NCBI RefSeq assembly: GCF_964199965.1
Contig: NZ_CAXMZT010000009.1
Span: forward strand, 62,001 to 126,000
Length of the DNA stretch: 64,000 bases
Source: JAFIFT01 sp020051095
Lineage (GTDB): Bacteria; Pseudomonadota; Gammaproteobacteria; Legionellales; Legionellaceae
Direction: 5' to 3'
Part shown: in pieces, positions 46,819 through 55,330 of the stretch
Layout: the number at the start of each line of letters is the position of its first letter
Numbering within the stretch: position 1 is the first letter of the stretch
Notes under the pieces: model-generated
Databases searched by the model: none
Told to the model about the DNA's origin: nothing
What the model saw: the letters and a program-made list of their open reading frames with translations, nothing else
Program-made: the position numbers and the translations under genes

Positions 46819-47296
46819 ATCTGATCCACTAAACATCAGATACCGCAAAGCCAATATAAATGATCTGCCTTTGATCGTGACTTTTCTCCTTGAAGATGAG
46901 CTTGGAAAAACACGAGAAAACAAGCAGTCAGTGTTAGATCAGCGCTACGTTGATGCGTTCTACAAGATAGACATTGACCCTAATCAATACTTGATGATTG
47001 TAGAAAACGACGATGAAATTATCGGGACGTGTCATTTAACGATCATGCCATCACTTACTTTTACAGGCCAAACTCGAATGCAGATTGAAGCTGTAAGGGT
47101 TTCTGAACAATTTAGAGGTCAAAAAATTGGTGAATGGATGATGAGTGCTGCAATCAATTATGGGAAATCCAAAGGCGCCTCAATTATTCAATTAACAACC
47201 AATAAAAAACGCTTAAGAGCAAAAAAATTCTATGAGAAATTGGGTTTTGAAGCTAGCCATGAAGGGATGAAATTGTATCTGGAGAAAAAACAATGA
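46808..47296 (+). CDS. GNAT acetyltransferase
   Basis: 162 residues from ATG 46808 (GGTGG 7 bases upstream; a GTG at 46799 is possible). The core is IEAVRVSEQFRGQKIGEWMM, ending FYEKLGFEAS. It overlaps the preceding gene by 11 bases and the next by four. It resembles PhnO/AAC-type GNATs; the substrate is unknown. Confidence 0.8.
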   Translation: MSNKSDPLNIRYRKANINDLPLIVTFLLEDELGKTRENKQSVLDQRYVDAFYKIDIDPNQYLMIVENDDEIIGTCHLTIMPSLTFTGQTRMQIEAVRVSEQFRGQKIGEWMMSAAINYGKSKGASIIQLTTNKKRLRAKKFYEKLGFEASHEGMKLYLEKKQ

Positions 47297-48849
47297 ACCT
47301 ACAGTTTAAAAAAGTCAATGCAAGTGATATCGATACAATTTTTGCCTGGCTTGCAGAACCTAACGTTCAAGAGTTCTGGGATAACACACAGGGGCATAAG
47401 GATGATATCTTAAATTTTATTGATGGACGTATTACACCTTCATCTTATGCAGACGGCAAGTATGTTTATTGGATAGCAAGCTGTGATGGTCATCCATTCG
47501 CAATGCTGATGACTATCCAAGAAACAGCAGAAGATCATATTGATGACATTAAATTAAATCACCTTTCAAAAACAGGCCATACTTACGGTATCGATTACAT
47601 GATCGGGAATAAAAATTATTTTGGCAAAGGCTATGGCGCCCAAACATTATCAGAATTTCTTGATTTTTTCAGAAAAGACTTCGACGTATCAGCGGATACA
47701 TTTATAATCGACCCTGCTAGCGATAATCCTAGAGCAAAAAAGGTCTACATGAGGGCGGGGTTTGAGCATATTGCTGACTTTGTAATGTCTGGCGATGTTT
47801 CTGGCGCTGGTAAACCACATCATTTATTGATTAGACGTTATCTGTCTGTGAATAATAATCATATCAAAGCAATTTGCCATCATTTTAACCTTGGGGCGCC
47901 CATTCAAGTGCCCACAAGAGTACACGGCGGCTTACTCCACAAAATGTGGCGTCTTGATACAGATAAAGGCTCTTATGCGGTAAAGCAGCTATCAAAAGAC
48001 ATTAATCTGAAAAATGAGCAAGTCATTAAAAATTATGAATTGAGCGAAAGACTTGCATCACGCTTTGTAGCCCATGACATCCCAGGCATCTGTGCAATTG
48101 CACAATCTGGCAAATATCTTTTTATGATAGACGGAACTGGTTTTCTAGTGTACCCATGGGTTAATGCAAAAGCATTAGATCAACACGCCGTTTCAGAACA
48201 TCACGCCCTAAAAATAGCCACTATCCTCGCCAAAATGCACTGTCTTAATTTGGATGAACCTGAGATCACCCAGCCAGAATTTTATACTCACACAAACCAA
48301 AAGATTCTTGAACTATTTGACAAGGCTGTAAAGTTTGTGTGCCCTTTTGCTGCAAATTTACGGAAAAATCAGAAAAATATATTGGCGGCTAATGAAGCTT
48401 ATCAAAATTCAATACCGACACTAAAAACACATATTATCGTCAGCCATGGTGATTTGGATCAGAAGAATGTTTTGTGGGACAGGAGCAATAATCCAATCCT
48501 AATCGACTGGGAATCTTCCTGCAAAATCAATCCCACTTATGACATTATCAACACAGCATTTTATTGGAGCGGAATTACAAGTACCTTTGACAAGGATCTC
48601 TTTTTTAAAATGATTGAGGCATACAAAAAAGCTGGTGGCGTTATCAATAAGGATCATGTTGTCGCTGCTTGTTATGGCGCTTTTAGTTGGATTGGCTGGT
48701 TGGTTTATAACATCGAACGCTCCTGTGTTTCTGGCAATTCTGAACATAAAGCCATGGGCATTGAACAAGTGAATCAAACTTTAGCCACGATTCTACGCTT
48801 ACAAACCATCATGCCTGAAGTCATTAAAATTATTGAAGGTAAATTATGA
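47293..48849 (+). CDS. Bifunctional AAC(6')-like GNAT / APH-type phosphotransferase fusion
   Basis: 518 residues. Residues 1-185 are an AAC(6')-like GNAT (QEFWDNTQGH, FGKGYGAQTL, YMRAGFEHIADF). Residues ~192-518 are a kinase with SHGDLDQKNVLWD and ILIDWESS, closely related to the stand-alone protein at 11430-12449. The domain order matches the clinical AAC(6')-APH(2'') bifunctional enzyme, but this is probably a separate fusion event. The substrate is unproven. It overlaps both neighbours by four bases. Confidence 0.8.
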   Translation: MNLQFKKVNASDIDTIFAWLAEPNVQEFWDNTQGHKDDILNFIDGRITPSSYADGKYVYWIASCDGHPFAMLMTIQETAEDHIDDIKLNHLSKTGHTYGIDYMIGNKNYFGKGYGAQTLSEFLDFFRKDFDVSADTFIIDPASDNPRAKKVYMRAGFEHIADFVMSGDVSGAGKPHHLLIRRYLSVNNNHIKAICHHFNLGAPIQVPTRVHGGLLHKMWRLDTDKGSYAVKQLSKDINLKNEQVIKNYELSERLASRFVAHDIPGICAIAQSGKYLFMIDGTGFLVYPWVNAKALDQHAVSEHHALKIATILAKMHCLNLDEPEITQPEFYTHTNQKILELFDKAVKFVCPFAANLRKNQKNILAANEAYQNSIPTLKTHIIVSHGDLDQKNVLWDRSNNPILIDWESSCKINPTYDIINTAFYWSGITSTFDKDLFFKMIEAYKKAGGVINKDHVVAACYGAFSWIGWLVYNIERSCVSGNSEHKAMGIEQVNQTLATILRLQTIMPEVIKIIEGKL

Positions 48850-49310
48850 TCACTATTGACCTACTTAAAAACCACCCAGCGAGCATACCAAGATGCGCAG
48901 AAATATGGCATGAGGTTTTAGGTAAAATCTGGATGCCAGAGATTGGAATTGAAGAAATTGAATCTTTGTATTATGAAGAGCTGAAACCAGATATGCCACT
49001 GACTTACATTGCACTAGATGGTGAAATTCCTGTAGGTTCTTGCACATTGGAATTAAATGGTGGCATTCGGCCAGATTTAGGACCTTGGATTGGTGATTTG
49101 GTGGTTGATCAAAAATATCAAAAACAAGGGATCGGCAAGATGTTAATTGATGCCATCACAAACAAAGCCGCTGAGCTAGGATTTCACAAATTATATCTTT
49201 TTACATTTGATCCAACTATTACTGACTATTACACTCACCTAGGTTGGAAAAAAATCGGCATGGATGAGTTTAAATCGAATCCTGTAACTGTGATGGAGGT
49301 AGTGTTATGA
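48846..49310 (+). CDS. GNAT acetyltransferase
   Basis: 154 residues. IGDLVVDQKYQKQGIGKMLI is the acetyl-CoA site, with YYTHLGWKKIG near the end. Four-base overlaps on both sides (ATGA) place it firmly in the operon. The substrate is unknown. Confidence 0.8.
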   Translation: MITIDLLKNHPASIPRCAEIWHEVLGKIWMPEIGIEEIESLYYEELKPDMPLTYIALDGEIPVGSCTLELNGGIRPDLGPWIGDLVVDQKYQKQGIGKMLIDAITNKAAELGFHKLYLFTFDPTITDYYTHLGWKKIGMDEFKSNPVTVMEVVL

Positions 49311-50200
49311 CCAACGCCGATCAACCATTCAACATCACACCTGATCTTGCGCATAAGCTCATAGCTGAGCAATTTCCAGAATATGCTCATTTACCCATTA
49401 CATCAGTTGAAAAACAAGGGCATGATAATCGTACCTATCGTTTAGGGCCGGACAGGTTAATCCGCATGCCAACTGCGGAATCTTATGCTTTGAAAGTTCC
49501 TAAAGAACAAGCCTTATTACCGAAGCTAGTGTCCCACTTAACGGTCAGCATTCCTGTTCCAATTAAAATGGGTGCTGCTTCACAAGATTATCCATACCCA
49601 TTCTCCATTTACAAATGGCTGGAAGGAGTGAGTATTAACCTTCTCGTTTTGAATCATGATTGCCTAGAAAAGCTTGCATTTGATTTAGTAAAGTTTTTAA
49701 AAGAGTTACAAAACATCGATGATGTCGATGGACCGGCTCCAGGCCAGCATAATTGGTGGCGTGGCGATCATGTCAGTGTTTACGATAAAGGTGCCCGAGA
49801 ACAAATTTCAGAGCTATCAACTGTTATCAAAGAGGGTAAAGCGATAGATCTGTGGGAACGTGCCTGCAAGACAAAATGGGATAAACCTCCTGTATGGATT
49901 CACGGCGATTTTGCGATCGGTAATATGCTGCTTAAAAATAGCAAACTGTCCGCTATTATCGATTTTGGCGGTGTGGCTTTAGGTGATCCTGCTTGCGATC
50001 TGGTGATCGCATGGACTTTCCTTAAAGGAAAGGCACGCGACATCTTTGTCCAAGAGATGGATTTAGATGAGGACACTTGGCTTCGCGCAAAAGCCTGGAC
50101 CTTATGGAAGGCAACTTTTGAATTATGCCAGATAGCAGATAAAAACAGCCCTGAGGCACTTATACAAAAAAGAATTATTGAGGATGTAATTGATGAATAA
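49307..50200 (+). CDS. Aminoglycoside-phosphotransferase-family kinase
   Basis: 297 residues. WIHGDFAIGNMLL is the catalytic loop, AIIDFGGVALGDPACDLVIA the metal-binding and downstream block, and RLIRMPTAE the nucleotide side. It is close to the common chromosomal APH-like proteins whose substrates are untested. It is translationally coupled to the genes on both sides. Confidence 0.8.
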   Translation: MTNADQPFNITPDLAHKLIAEQFPEYAHLPITSVEKQGHDNRTYRLGPDRLIRMPTAESYALKVPKEQALLPKLVSHLTVSIPVPIKMGAASQDYPYPFSIYKWLEGVSINLLVLNHDCLEKLAFDLVKFLKELQNIDDVDGPAPGQHNWWRGDHVSVYDKGAREQISELSTVIKEGKAIDLWERACKTKWDKPPVWIHGDFAIGNMLLKNSKLSAIIDFGGVALGDPACDLVIAWTFLKGKARDIFVQEMDLDEDTWLRAKAWTLWKATFELCQIADKNSPEALIQKRIIEDVIDE

Positions 50201-50690
50201 AGATTCAAATACTAAAACCCTCGACACCTATCTTGGGGAGCTATCTGGTGAAATAAACAAACTCTATGGATACGTCAAAATAGCCGGTGATAATTTTGGT
50301 GAACCAGCCATTAATTCTGGTCCATGTGGTCCATTTGCCAATGCTTTTTTCAAGCTATGGAATCTGAAATTTACTGAAAAAGTAAATATCGTGTTTATTA
50401 TGGTTAAAAAATCTGAAGAGTGCTGGCACGTTCTTATACGTTTACCCAATGGGTCGCTTTATGATGGAGGCCTTGGGGTTCATAGCGAAGAAAAGTATGG
50501 CGATAAATTTGATATAGAGGACATGATTGAATATGACATAGAACTTTTAGAAAAACGTTCCTGTGGCTTAGGTCGCGAATACCCGCGTTATTGCCCCAGC
50601 TTCTCGATAAATGCCGTCGAAGATTTGATAGAAAAGTATTTGAATCTCATTGACGAAATGGAGGTACAGCATGCAAGTAGAACTAATTAA
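50193..50690 (+). CDS. Unknown protein with a possible Cys-His catalytic pair
   Basis: 165 residues from ATG 50193. No family recognised. GPCGPFANAFFKLW and, about 60 residues on, ECWHVLIRLPNGSLYDGGLG place a Cys at a helix start and a His and Asp on strands, the order seen in papain/NlpC-like amidases. This is a pattern suggestion only. Its place among GNAT and APH genes suggests action on the same small molecule or peptide. Confidence 0.5.
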   Translation: MNKDSNTKTLDTYLGELSGEINKLYGYVKIAGDNFGEPAINSGPCGPFANAFFKLWNLKFTEKVNIVFIMVKKSEECWHVLIRLPNGSLYDGGLGVHSEEKYGDKFDIEDMIEYDIELLEKRSCGLGREYPRYCPSFSINAVEDLIEKYLNLIDEMEVQHASRTN

Positions 50691-51180
50691 AGCCACCATA
50701 GAGCAGAAGCCATTGTTGGCGAATCTATTAGAGTTATACGCCTACGACTTCACAGAGTTTTGTGACTTTGATATTGGTGATGATGGTTTTTATGGATATG
50801 AGCGCCTGCCTTTGTATTGGACAGAGTCTACTCGCTTTCCCTATTTGATTTACGTTGACAAAAAAATAGCCGGGTTTATTTTGGTGCAAAAGGGATCCCC
50901 TATCTCGGATGATACGACGGTTTGGGATATTTCTGAATTTTTTGTCATGAAAAAATACAAGCGACAGGGTGTTGGTACTGCAGCCGTTCTTAAGATATGG
51001 GAGCAATTTAAAGGCCAATGGCAAGTCAGAGTATTAGTGGGCAATCACATAGCCTGTTCATTTTGGCTGCAGGCAATTAAAAAATTCATTTCAGTAACAC
51101 CTGCTAAAACTGAGGCAACTATTAAAGGAGAGGACTGGGTTATTTACGCATTTGAATCAAAAAATAGGAGTGGCATATGA
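50671..51180 (+). CDS. GNAT acetyltransferase
   Basis: 169 residues from ATG 50671, chosen because GGAGG lies 7 bases upstream. EFFVMKKYKRQGVGTAAV is the acetyl-CoA loop. It resembles the predicted acetyltransferases with a conserved N-terminal LLELYAYDF segment. It overlaps its upstream neighbour by 20 bases and the next by four. Confidence 0.75.
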   Translation: MQVELIKATIEQKPLLANLLELYAYDFTEFCDFDIGDDGFYGYERLPLYWTESTRFPYLIYVDKKIAGFILVQKGSPISDDTTVWDISEFFVMKKYKRQGVGTAAVLKIWEQFKGQWQVRVLVGNHIACSFWLQAIKKFISVTPAKTEATIKGEDWVIYAFESKNRSGI

Positions 51181-51947
51181 ACGCTCCATTAATAAATTTA
51201 TACCGCCAAGCCGAGGATTATTTTTTCAGAGGCATTTCCTCAAAATGCATGGATCCAGGCGACGGCGCTCATGCCTACATGACCGGTGGCGCCGAACTAA
51301 ATTTTATTTACATTACAAAAAACACAAACGCTCTGGATAAAGTCTTAATCCAAGGAAAGGAGTTTTTCGACCAGAATACCCTTTCTTTTGATGTGATCAT
51401 TCCACAAGAATTGTGCACACCTCAAATGGCAGATGTTTTAACCACAATGGGTTATCCCCAGAAAAGCAAATCAGTTTCAATGGTTGTGGATTTAGATAAA
51501 TTTTCATTTGCCCAAACTGCGAGTTTAGATGATGAAACTATTATCAAAGCGAATGATGATCAATTAAATGACTGGATGATGCCATTGATAGGCGCATTTG
51601 AATCTACTTTTGAAATTTGTTCGATCTATGCAGCCACTCATGAAAATGCCTTCAAAAGGAATATTAATCTTCGCCATTTCAGCTTATACAAACAGGAAAA
51701 ACCAATCGCATCAATTATCCTATCAATGCACGACAACACCATTGCAAGGATAGACGATGTGGGTACCCTGCCTGAGTTTCAAGGCAAAGGATATGCTAGC
51801 GCGCTCATGCGTTATGTGCTATCAGAAGCCAAAAGATTAGGCGCATACCATTGCTTTTTAGAATCATCCGATTCAGGGCTTGGGGTCTATCAAAAACTTG
51901 GGTTTGAACCTCTGTTTAAAAACAATATTTATTCGAGGAAAGCATGA
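51177..51947 (+). CDS. GNAT acetyltransferase with an N-terminal extension
   Basis: 256 residues. The C-terminal GNAT has IDDVGTLPEFQGKGYASALM and GVYQKLGFEPL. The first ~120 residues form an unrecognised domain, possibly a degenerate second GNAT. It overlaps the upstream gene by four bases; a 25-base gap precedes the APH(9)-like gene. Confidence 0.75.
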   Translation: MNAPLINLYRQAEDYFFRGISSKCMDPGDGAHAYMTGGAELNFIYITKNTNALDKVLIQGKEFFDQNTLSFDVIIPQELCTPQMADVLTTMGYPQKSKSVSMVVDLDKFSFAQTASLDDETIIKANDDQLNDWMMPLIGAFESTFEICSIYAATHENAFKRNINLRHFSLYKQEKPIASIILSMHDNTIARIDDVGTLPEFQGKGYASALMRYVLSEAKRLGAYHCFLESSDSGLGVYQKLGFEPLFKNNIYSRKA

Positions 51948-51972
51948 GTGCTGATATTGGGGTACAAAGACG

Positions 51973-52992
51973 ATGCTAACAAAACCTGGCCTTAAAGATG
52001 AAAAAATCATTGCGTGTTTACGGGATGCGTATGGATTGACTGTGGAAAAGATAGCGTTTCTGCCTCTTGGCGCTGATTTCAATACAGCTGTTTATCAGGT
52101 CACGACAAGCAGCCAAGTGGATTACTTTCTAAAGTTACGACGCGGTGAATTTATTGATGCTTCAGTTTCAGCTCCTAAATATCTTGCTGACTTGGGTATC
52201 AAGCAAGTGATCCCGCCTCTTGCAACCAAGACAAGGCAACTTTGGACAAGCTTGGCATCCTTCAAGGCGATTCTCTACCCTTATGTCGAGGGTCGTAATG
52301 GCGTAGAAGCCAAACTATCAGAAGATCAGTGGGTTCAATTTGGGGCGGCCATTAAAAAGCTTCACAGCACCGATATTCCAAACGCCCTAACAAGTGGCAC
52401 ACCACGGGAAGTATTTTCTTCCAAATGGCGAGAAACCGTCAAAGCATTTCTTATGCGCATTGAAAATGAGGTTTTTGAAGAGCCTGTTGCTGTAAAAATG
52501 GCATTGTTCCTGAAATCCAAAAGTAGCGAAATACTTAAACTTGTTGAGCGCGCTGAAAAGCTTGCGGCAACGATCCAAAAACAGCCCCTCGAATATATTT
52601 TATGCCATGCAGATATCCATGGCTGGAACTTGATTGTTGATAAAGAAGGAGCCCTTTATATTGTTGACTGGGATACCCTCATCTTTGCCCCCAAAGAACG
52701 TGATTTGATGTTTGTCGGCGCTGGTATTTGGGACAGCGGTCTAACCGCGACTGAAGAGGAATCACTATTTTATCAGGGCTATGGCCAAACAAAGATAAAT
52801 CAGGATGCCATTTGCTACTATCGTTTTGAACGTATTATTCAGGACATCGGCGACTATTGTGAATACATCTTTCTGTCTGATGAAGGAGGTGACGACAGGA
52901 TGCAATGCTTTGAACACTTACAGCCCGTTTTTCTTCCGAATGGTGCAATAGAGAGAGCTTGTCAGTCCGACAAGACGAGGGAGATTTTATGA
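51973..52992 (+). CDS. APH(9)-like phosphotransferase (spectinomycin-kinase group)
   Basis: 339 residues. LGADFNTAVYQV and YFLKLRRGEF form the ATP lobe; CHADIHGWNLIV (about 211-222) and YIVDWDTLIFAPKERDLMFV are the catalytic and metal blocks. The last is strikingly like APH(9)-Ia, the spectinomycin kinase first described from Legionella pneumophila. I therefore favour spectinomycin or a related aminocyclitol as substrate, with moderate confidence. It shares a four-base ATGA overlap with the next gene. Confidence 0.8.
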   Translation: MLTKPGLKDEKIIACLRDAYGLTVEKIAFLPLGADFNTAVYQVTTSSQVDYFLKLRRGEFIDASVSAPKYLADLGIKQVIPPLATKTRQLWTSLASFKAILYPYVEGRNGVEAKLSEDQWVQFGAAIKKLHSTDIPNALTSGTPREVFSSKWRETVKAFLMRIENEVFEEPVAVKMALFLKSKSSEILKLVERAEKLAATIQKQPLEYILCHADIHGWNLIVDKEGALYIVDWDTLIFAPKERDLMFVGAGIWDSGLTATEEESLFYQGYGQTKINQDAICYYRFERIIQDIGDYCEYIFLSDEGGDDRMQCFEHLQPVFLPNGAIERACQSDKTREIL

Positions 52993-53999
52993 AATTATAT
53001 TTTATAGGTGGTGCCAGTGGCAGTGGTAAAACGGCAGTAATGCCCAATTTAAAAGAACTTTTGGGAGATAGTATCGCTGTTTATGATTTTGACGATATTG
53101 GTGTACCCGACGCTGCTGATAAAAAATGGCGCCAAGAATCCACCGAGAAGTGGCTACAAAAATTATTTAGCGATGGCAAAGATGCCTGCTTGCTTGGTCA
53201 AATTGTTTTAGGGGAAATACTGGCATGCCCTTCCGCAAAACAGATAGATAAAGTCAATTTCTGTCTTTTGGATGTGAGCGATTTCGAACGTATTCAACGC
53301 CTCAAAAAACGTAATACTTATGGCCTTGATCAAAACATGTTGAATTGGTCGTCTTGGCTTCGCATGCATCACCAAGACCCACAGTGGATGCAGCATGTGC
53401 TACTCGATGATTGTTGGCATGGACTGGATTTTAGTGTTTTGGGTCAACTTGTGACTTGGAATAGCAAAGCATTTGTTAAAGCCTTGGACACAACAAGATT
53501 GACAATAAATCAGGTTGCGGAGTCTATCGCTAATTGGATTAATCAGAAAAATAGTCATAATGGAGAGCCAATACCAAACAGCACATACAAAGTAATCGTA
53601 GATCACAACCCCAGTCAGGCTGATAATGATGCTTTGGTGGAAGGACTTGTTGTTCATTATGAACGCCTAATAGTCGAGCCAAGAGACAAAGAGTTTTCAG
53701 TGTTTTTAAAAAATGACTTGGGCGAGATTTTCGGCGGCATACAAGCGCATTTTGATACCGAGCAAGTATATGTTGAAGTGTTATGGGTTGATGAAAAACT
53801 CAGAAAACAAGGTTATGGTACAAAATTAATAAATGCAGCAGAGCAAGAAGCTGTTAAGCATGGCTGTGTTTTTTCTATAACTGATACATGGTCCTTTCAA
53901 GCGGAAGAATTTTATTTGAAGAATGGTTATGAACCTATGGGCGAGATAAAAAAATATTGGCGTGAACATTCAAGAATTTTTCTTAGGAAGGCATTATGA
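52989..53999 (+). CDS. Bifunctional P-loop kinase / GNAT acetyltransferase
   Basis: 336 residues from ATG 52989, which overlaps the preceding stop. Residues 1-180 are a P-loop kinase-like domain (YFIGGASGSGKTAVM, VYDFDDIG). Residues ~200-336 are a GNAT (VEVLWVDEKLRKQGYGTKLI, FYLKNGYEPMG) related to the next gene and to 18186. This is the reverse domain order to the fusion at 45736, so kinase/GNAT fusion arose at least twice here. Confidence 0.75.
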   Translation: MKLYFIGGASGSGKTAVMPNLKELLGDSIAVYDFDDIGVPDAADKKWRQESTEKWLQKLFSDGKDACLLGQIVLGEILACPSAKQIDKVNFCLLDVSDFERIQRLKKRNTYGLDQNMLNWSSWLRMHHQDPQWMQHVLLDDCWHGLDFSVLGQLVTWNSKAFVKALDTTRLTINQVAESIANWINQKNSHNGEPIPNSTYKVIVDHNPSQADNDALVEGLVVHYERLIVEPRDKEFSVFLKNDLGEIFGGIQAHFDTEQVYVEVLWVDEKLRKQGYGTKLINAAEQEAVKHGCVFSITDTWSFQAEEFYLKNGYEPMGEIKKYWREHSRIFLRKAL

Positions 54000-54418
54000 G
54001 CTTCGATATCGTTATCAGCAGTGAAAAAGAAACGCAGTTTGTAGATGATGAAATTGTTGCCTTCAATAAAAGCCACGCTCCGTTTACACAGGACAACGAT
54101 TTTGTGAGTTTAAATTTTCACATCAAGAATGAGAACGGCCTTGTAATAGCCGGGATCAACTCATTAATGTATTGCTGGGGCATGCTCTATATTGATGTTT
54201 TGTTTGTTGATGAGCGTCATCGTGGTCAACAACTTGGAAACCTTTTGCTGAGAAAGGTTGAGGCTGAAGCCAAATCAATGGGGGCTAGTCTTTCGCATTT
54301 AGATACATTTGATTGGCAGGCTAAGGATTTTTATTTGAAACAAGGATACGAGGTGTTTGGTATTCTTGAAGGTTGCCCAGAGGGGCATAAACGATATTAC
54401 CTGAAAAAGGTTTTGTAG
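53996..54418 (+). CDS. GNAT acetyltransferase
   Basis: 140 residues. IDVLFVDERHRGQQLGNLLL and DFYLKQGYEVFG make it a paralogue of the GNAT half of the preceding protein. The pair probably arose by tandem duplication. It overlaps the upstream gene by four bases and abuts the downstream peptidase gene. Confidence 0.8.
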   Translation: MSFDIVISSEKETQFVDDEIVAFNKSHAPFTQDNDFVSLNFHIKNENGLVIAGINSLMYCWGMLYIDVLFVDERHRGQQLGNLLLRKVEAEAKSMGASLSHLDTFDWQAKDFYLKQGYEVFGILEGCPEGHKRYYLKKVL

Positions 54419-55330
54419 ATGATACCAGACAATCGAGACTCAATAAAAAAAGGCGATACGATTGGCCTCATTGCCCCGTCAAGCCCACTTTCTCCAGGAC
54501 TGCTTGAAGCCTCAATTGCTTACTTTGAAAAAGAAGGATTTAAAATAAAAATTGGTAAAAATATTCAAAAGGCTGAGCTTTTTTCTGCGGGAACAGATGA
54601 GCAGCGTGCTGACGATATCATGAATTTTTTCAAAGACTCGGATGTGTCAGCTATAATCACGACTAATGGTGGCACCTGCTCTATTAGAACCTTGCCTTTG
54701 CTAGACTATGATGTTATTCGCAAGAACCCTAAACCAATAATCGGCTATAGTGACGCTACGGCTTTGCAGCTAGGGATATATTTTAAAACTGGGGGCATAT
54801 CTTTTACAGGTTTCAATTGCAGTGATATCAAAGAGGGAGCAATAGATCGTAGGATATTAAGTACTTTAACACACTGTTTAAATGAAGAAAGCTATTCCAT
54901 TCATGGAGGAGCAACCATTAATCATGGTAGCGTTACAGCACCTCTGATCGGTGGAAATTTAATGTGTTTGCTAAATCTCATGGGTACACCTTATCAACCA
55001 GATTTTTCTAATAAGATATTATTGATTGAGGATGTAGGAATTGAGCCTTACATTGTGGAAGGAATGTTTTCGCAATTGTATGTTGCAGGGATATTAAACA
55101 ATTTATCAGGTGTTGTTATTGGAACTTTCACTGAATGTACAGCCCGGCATTTTTCAGCCCAAGCTGGCACAACAGAAGATATTATTGATTTTTGGTGTAA
55201 GCGAATTAATGTGCCATGTATAAGGAATTTTTCATATGGCCATATAGAAAGCAGGTATGTTGTACCGATTGGGCAGATGGCAACATTAGATGCGACAAAT
55301 TGCAAATTGGATATCCATTTTGACAAATAA
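54419..55330 (+). CDS. Peptidase S66 family: LD-carboxypeptidase / MccF-like
   Basis: 303 residues. IGLIAPSSPLSPG, TTNGGTCSIRTLPLLDYDVI and PIIGYSDATALQL (nucleophile Ser) match LdcA/MccF. LLIEDVGIEPYIVEGMFSQL carries the Glu and FSYGHIESRYVVPIG the His. LdcA trims cell-wall tetrapeptides; MccF cleaves the toxic moiety of microcin C and gives immunity. Because it lacks an export signal and sits among drug-modifying folds, a detoxifying MccF-like role is plausible but unproven. Confidence 0.8.
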   Translation: MIPDNRDSIKKGDTIGLIAPSSPLSPGLLEASIAYFEKEGFKIKIGKNIQKAELFSAGTDEQRADDIMNFFKDSDVSAIITTNGGTCSIRTLPLLDYDVIRKNPKPIIGYSDATALQLGIYFKTGGISFTGFNCSDIKEGAIDRRILSTLTHCLNEESYSIHGGATINHGSVTAPLIGGNLMCLLNLMGTPYQPDFSNKILLIEDVGIEPYIVEGMFSQLYVAGILNNLSGVVIGTFTECTARHFSAQAGTTEDIIDFWCKRINVPCIRNFSYGHIESRYVVPIGQMATLDATNCKLDIHFDK

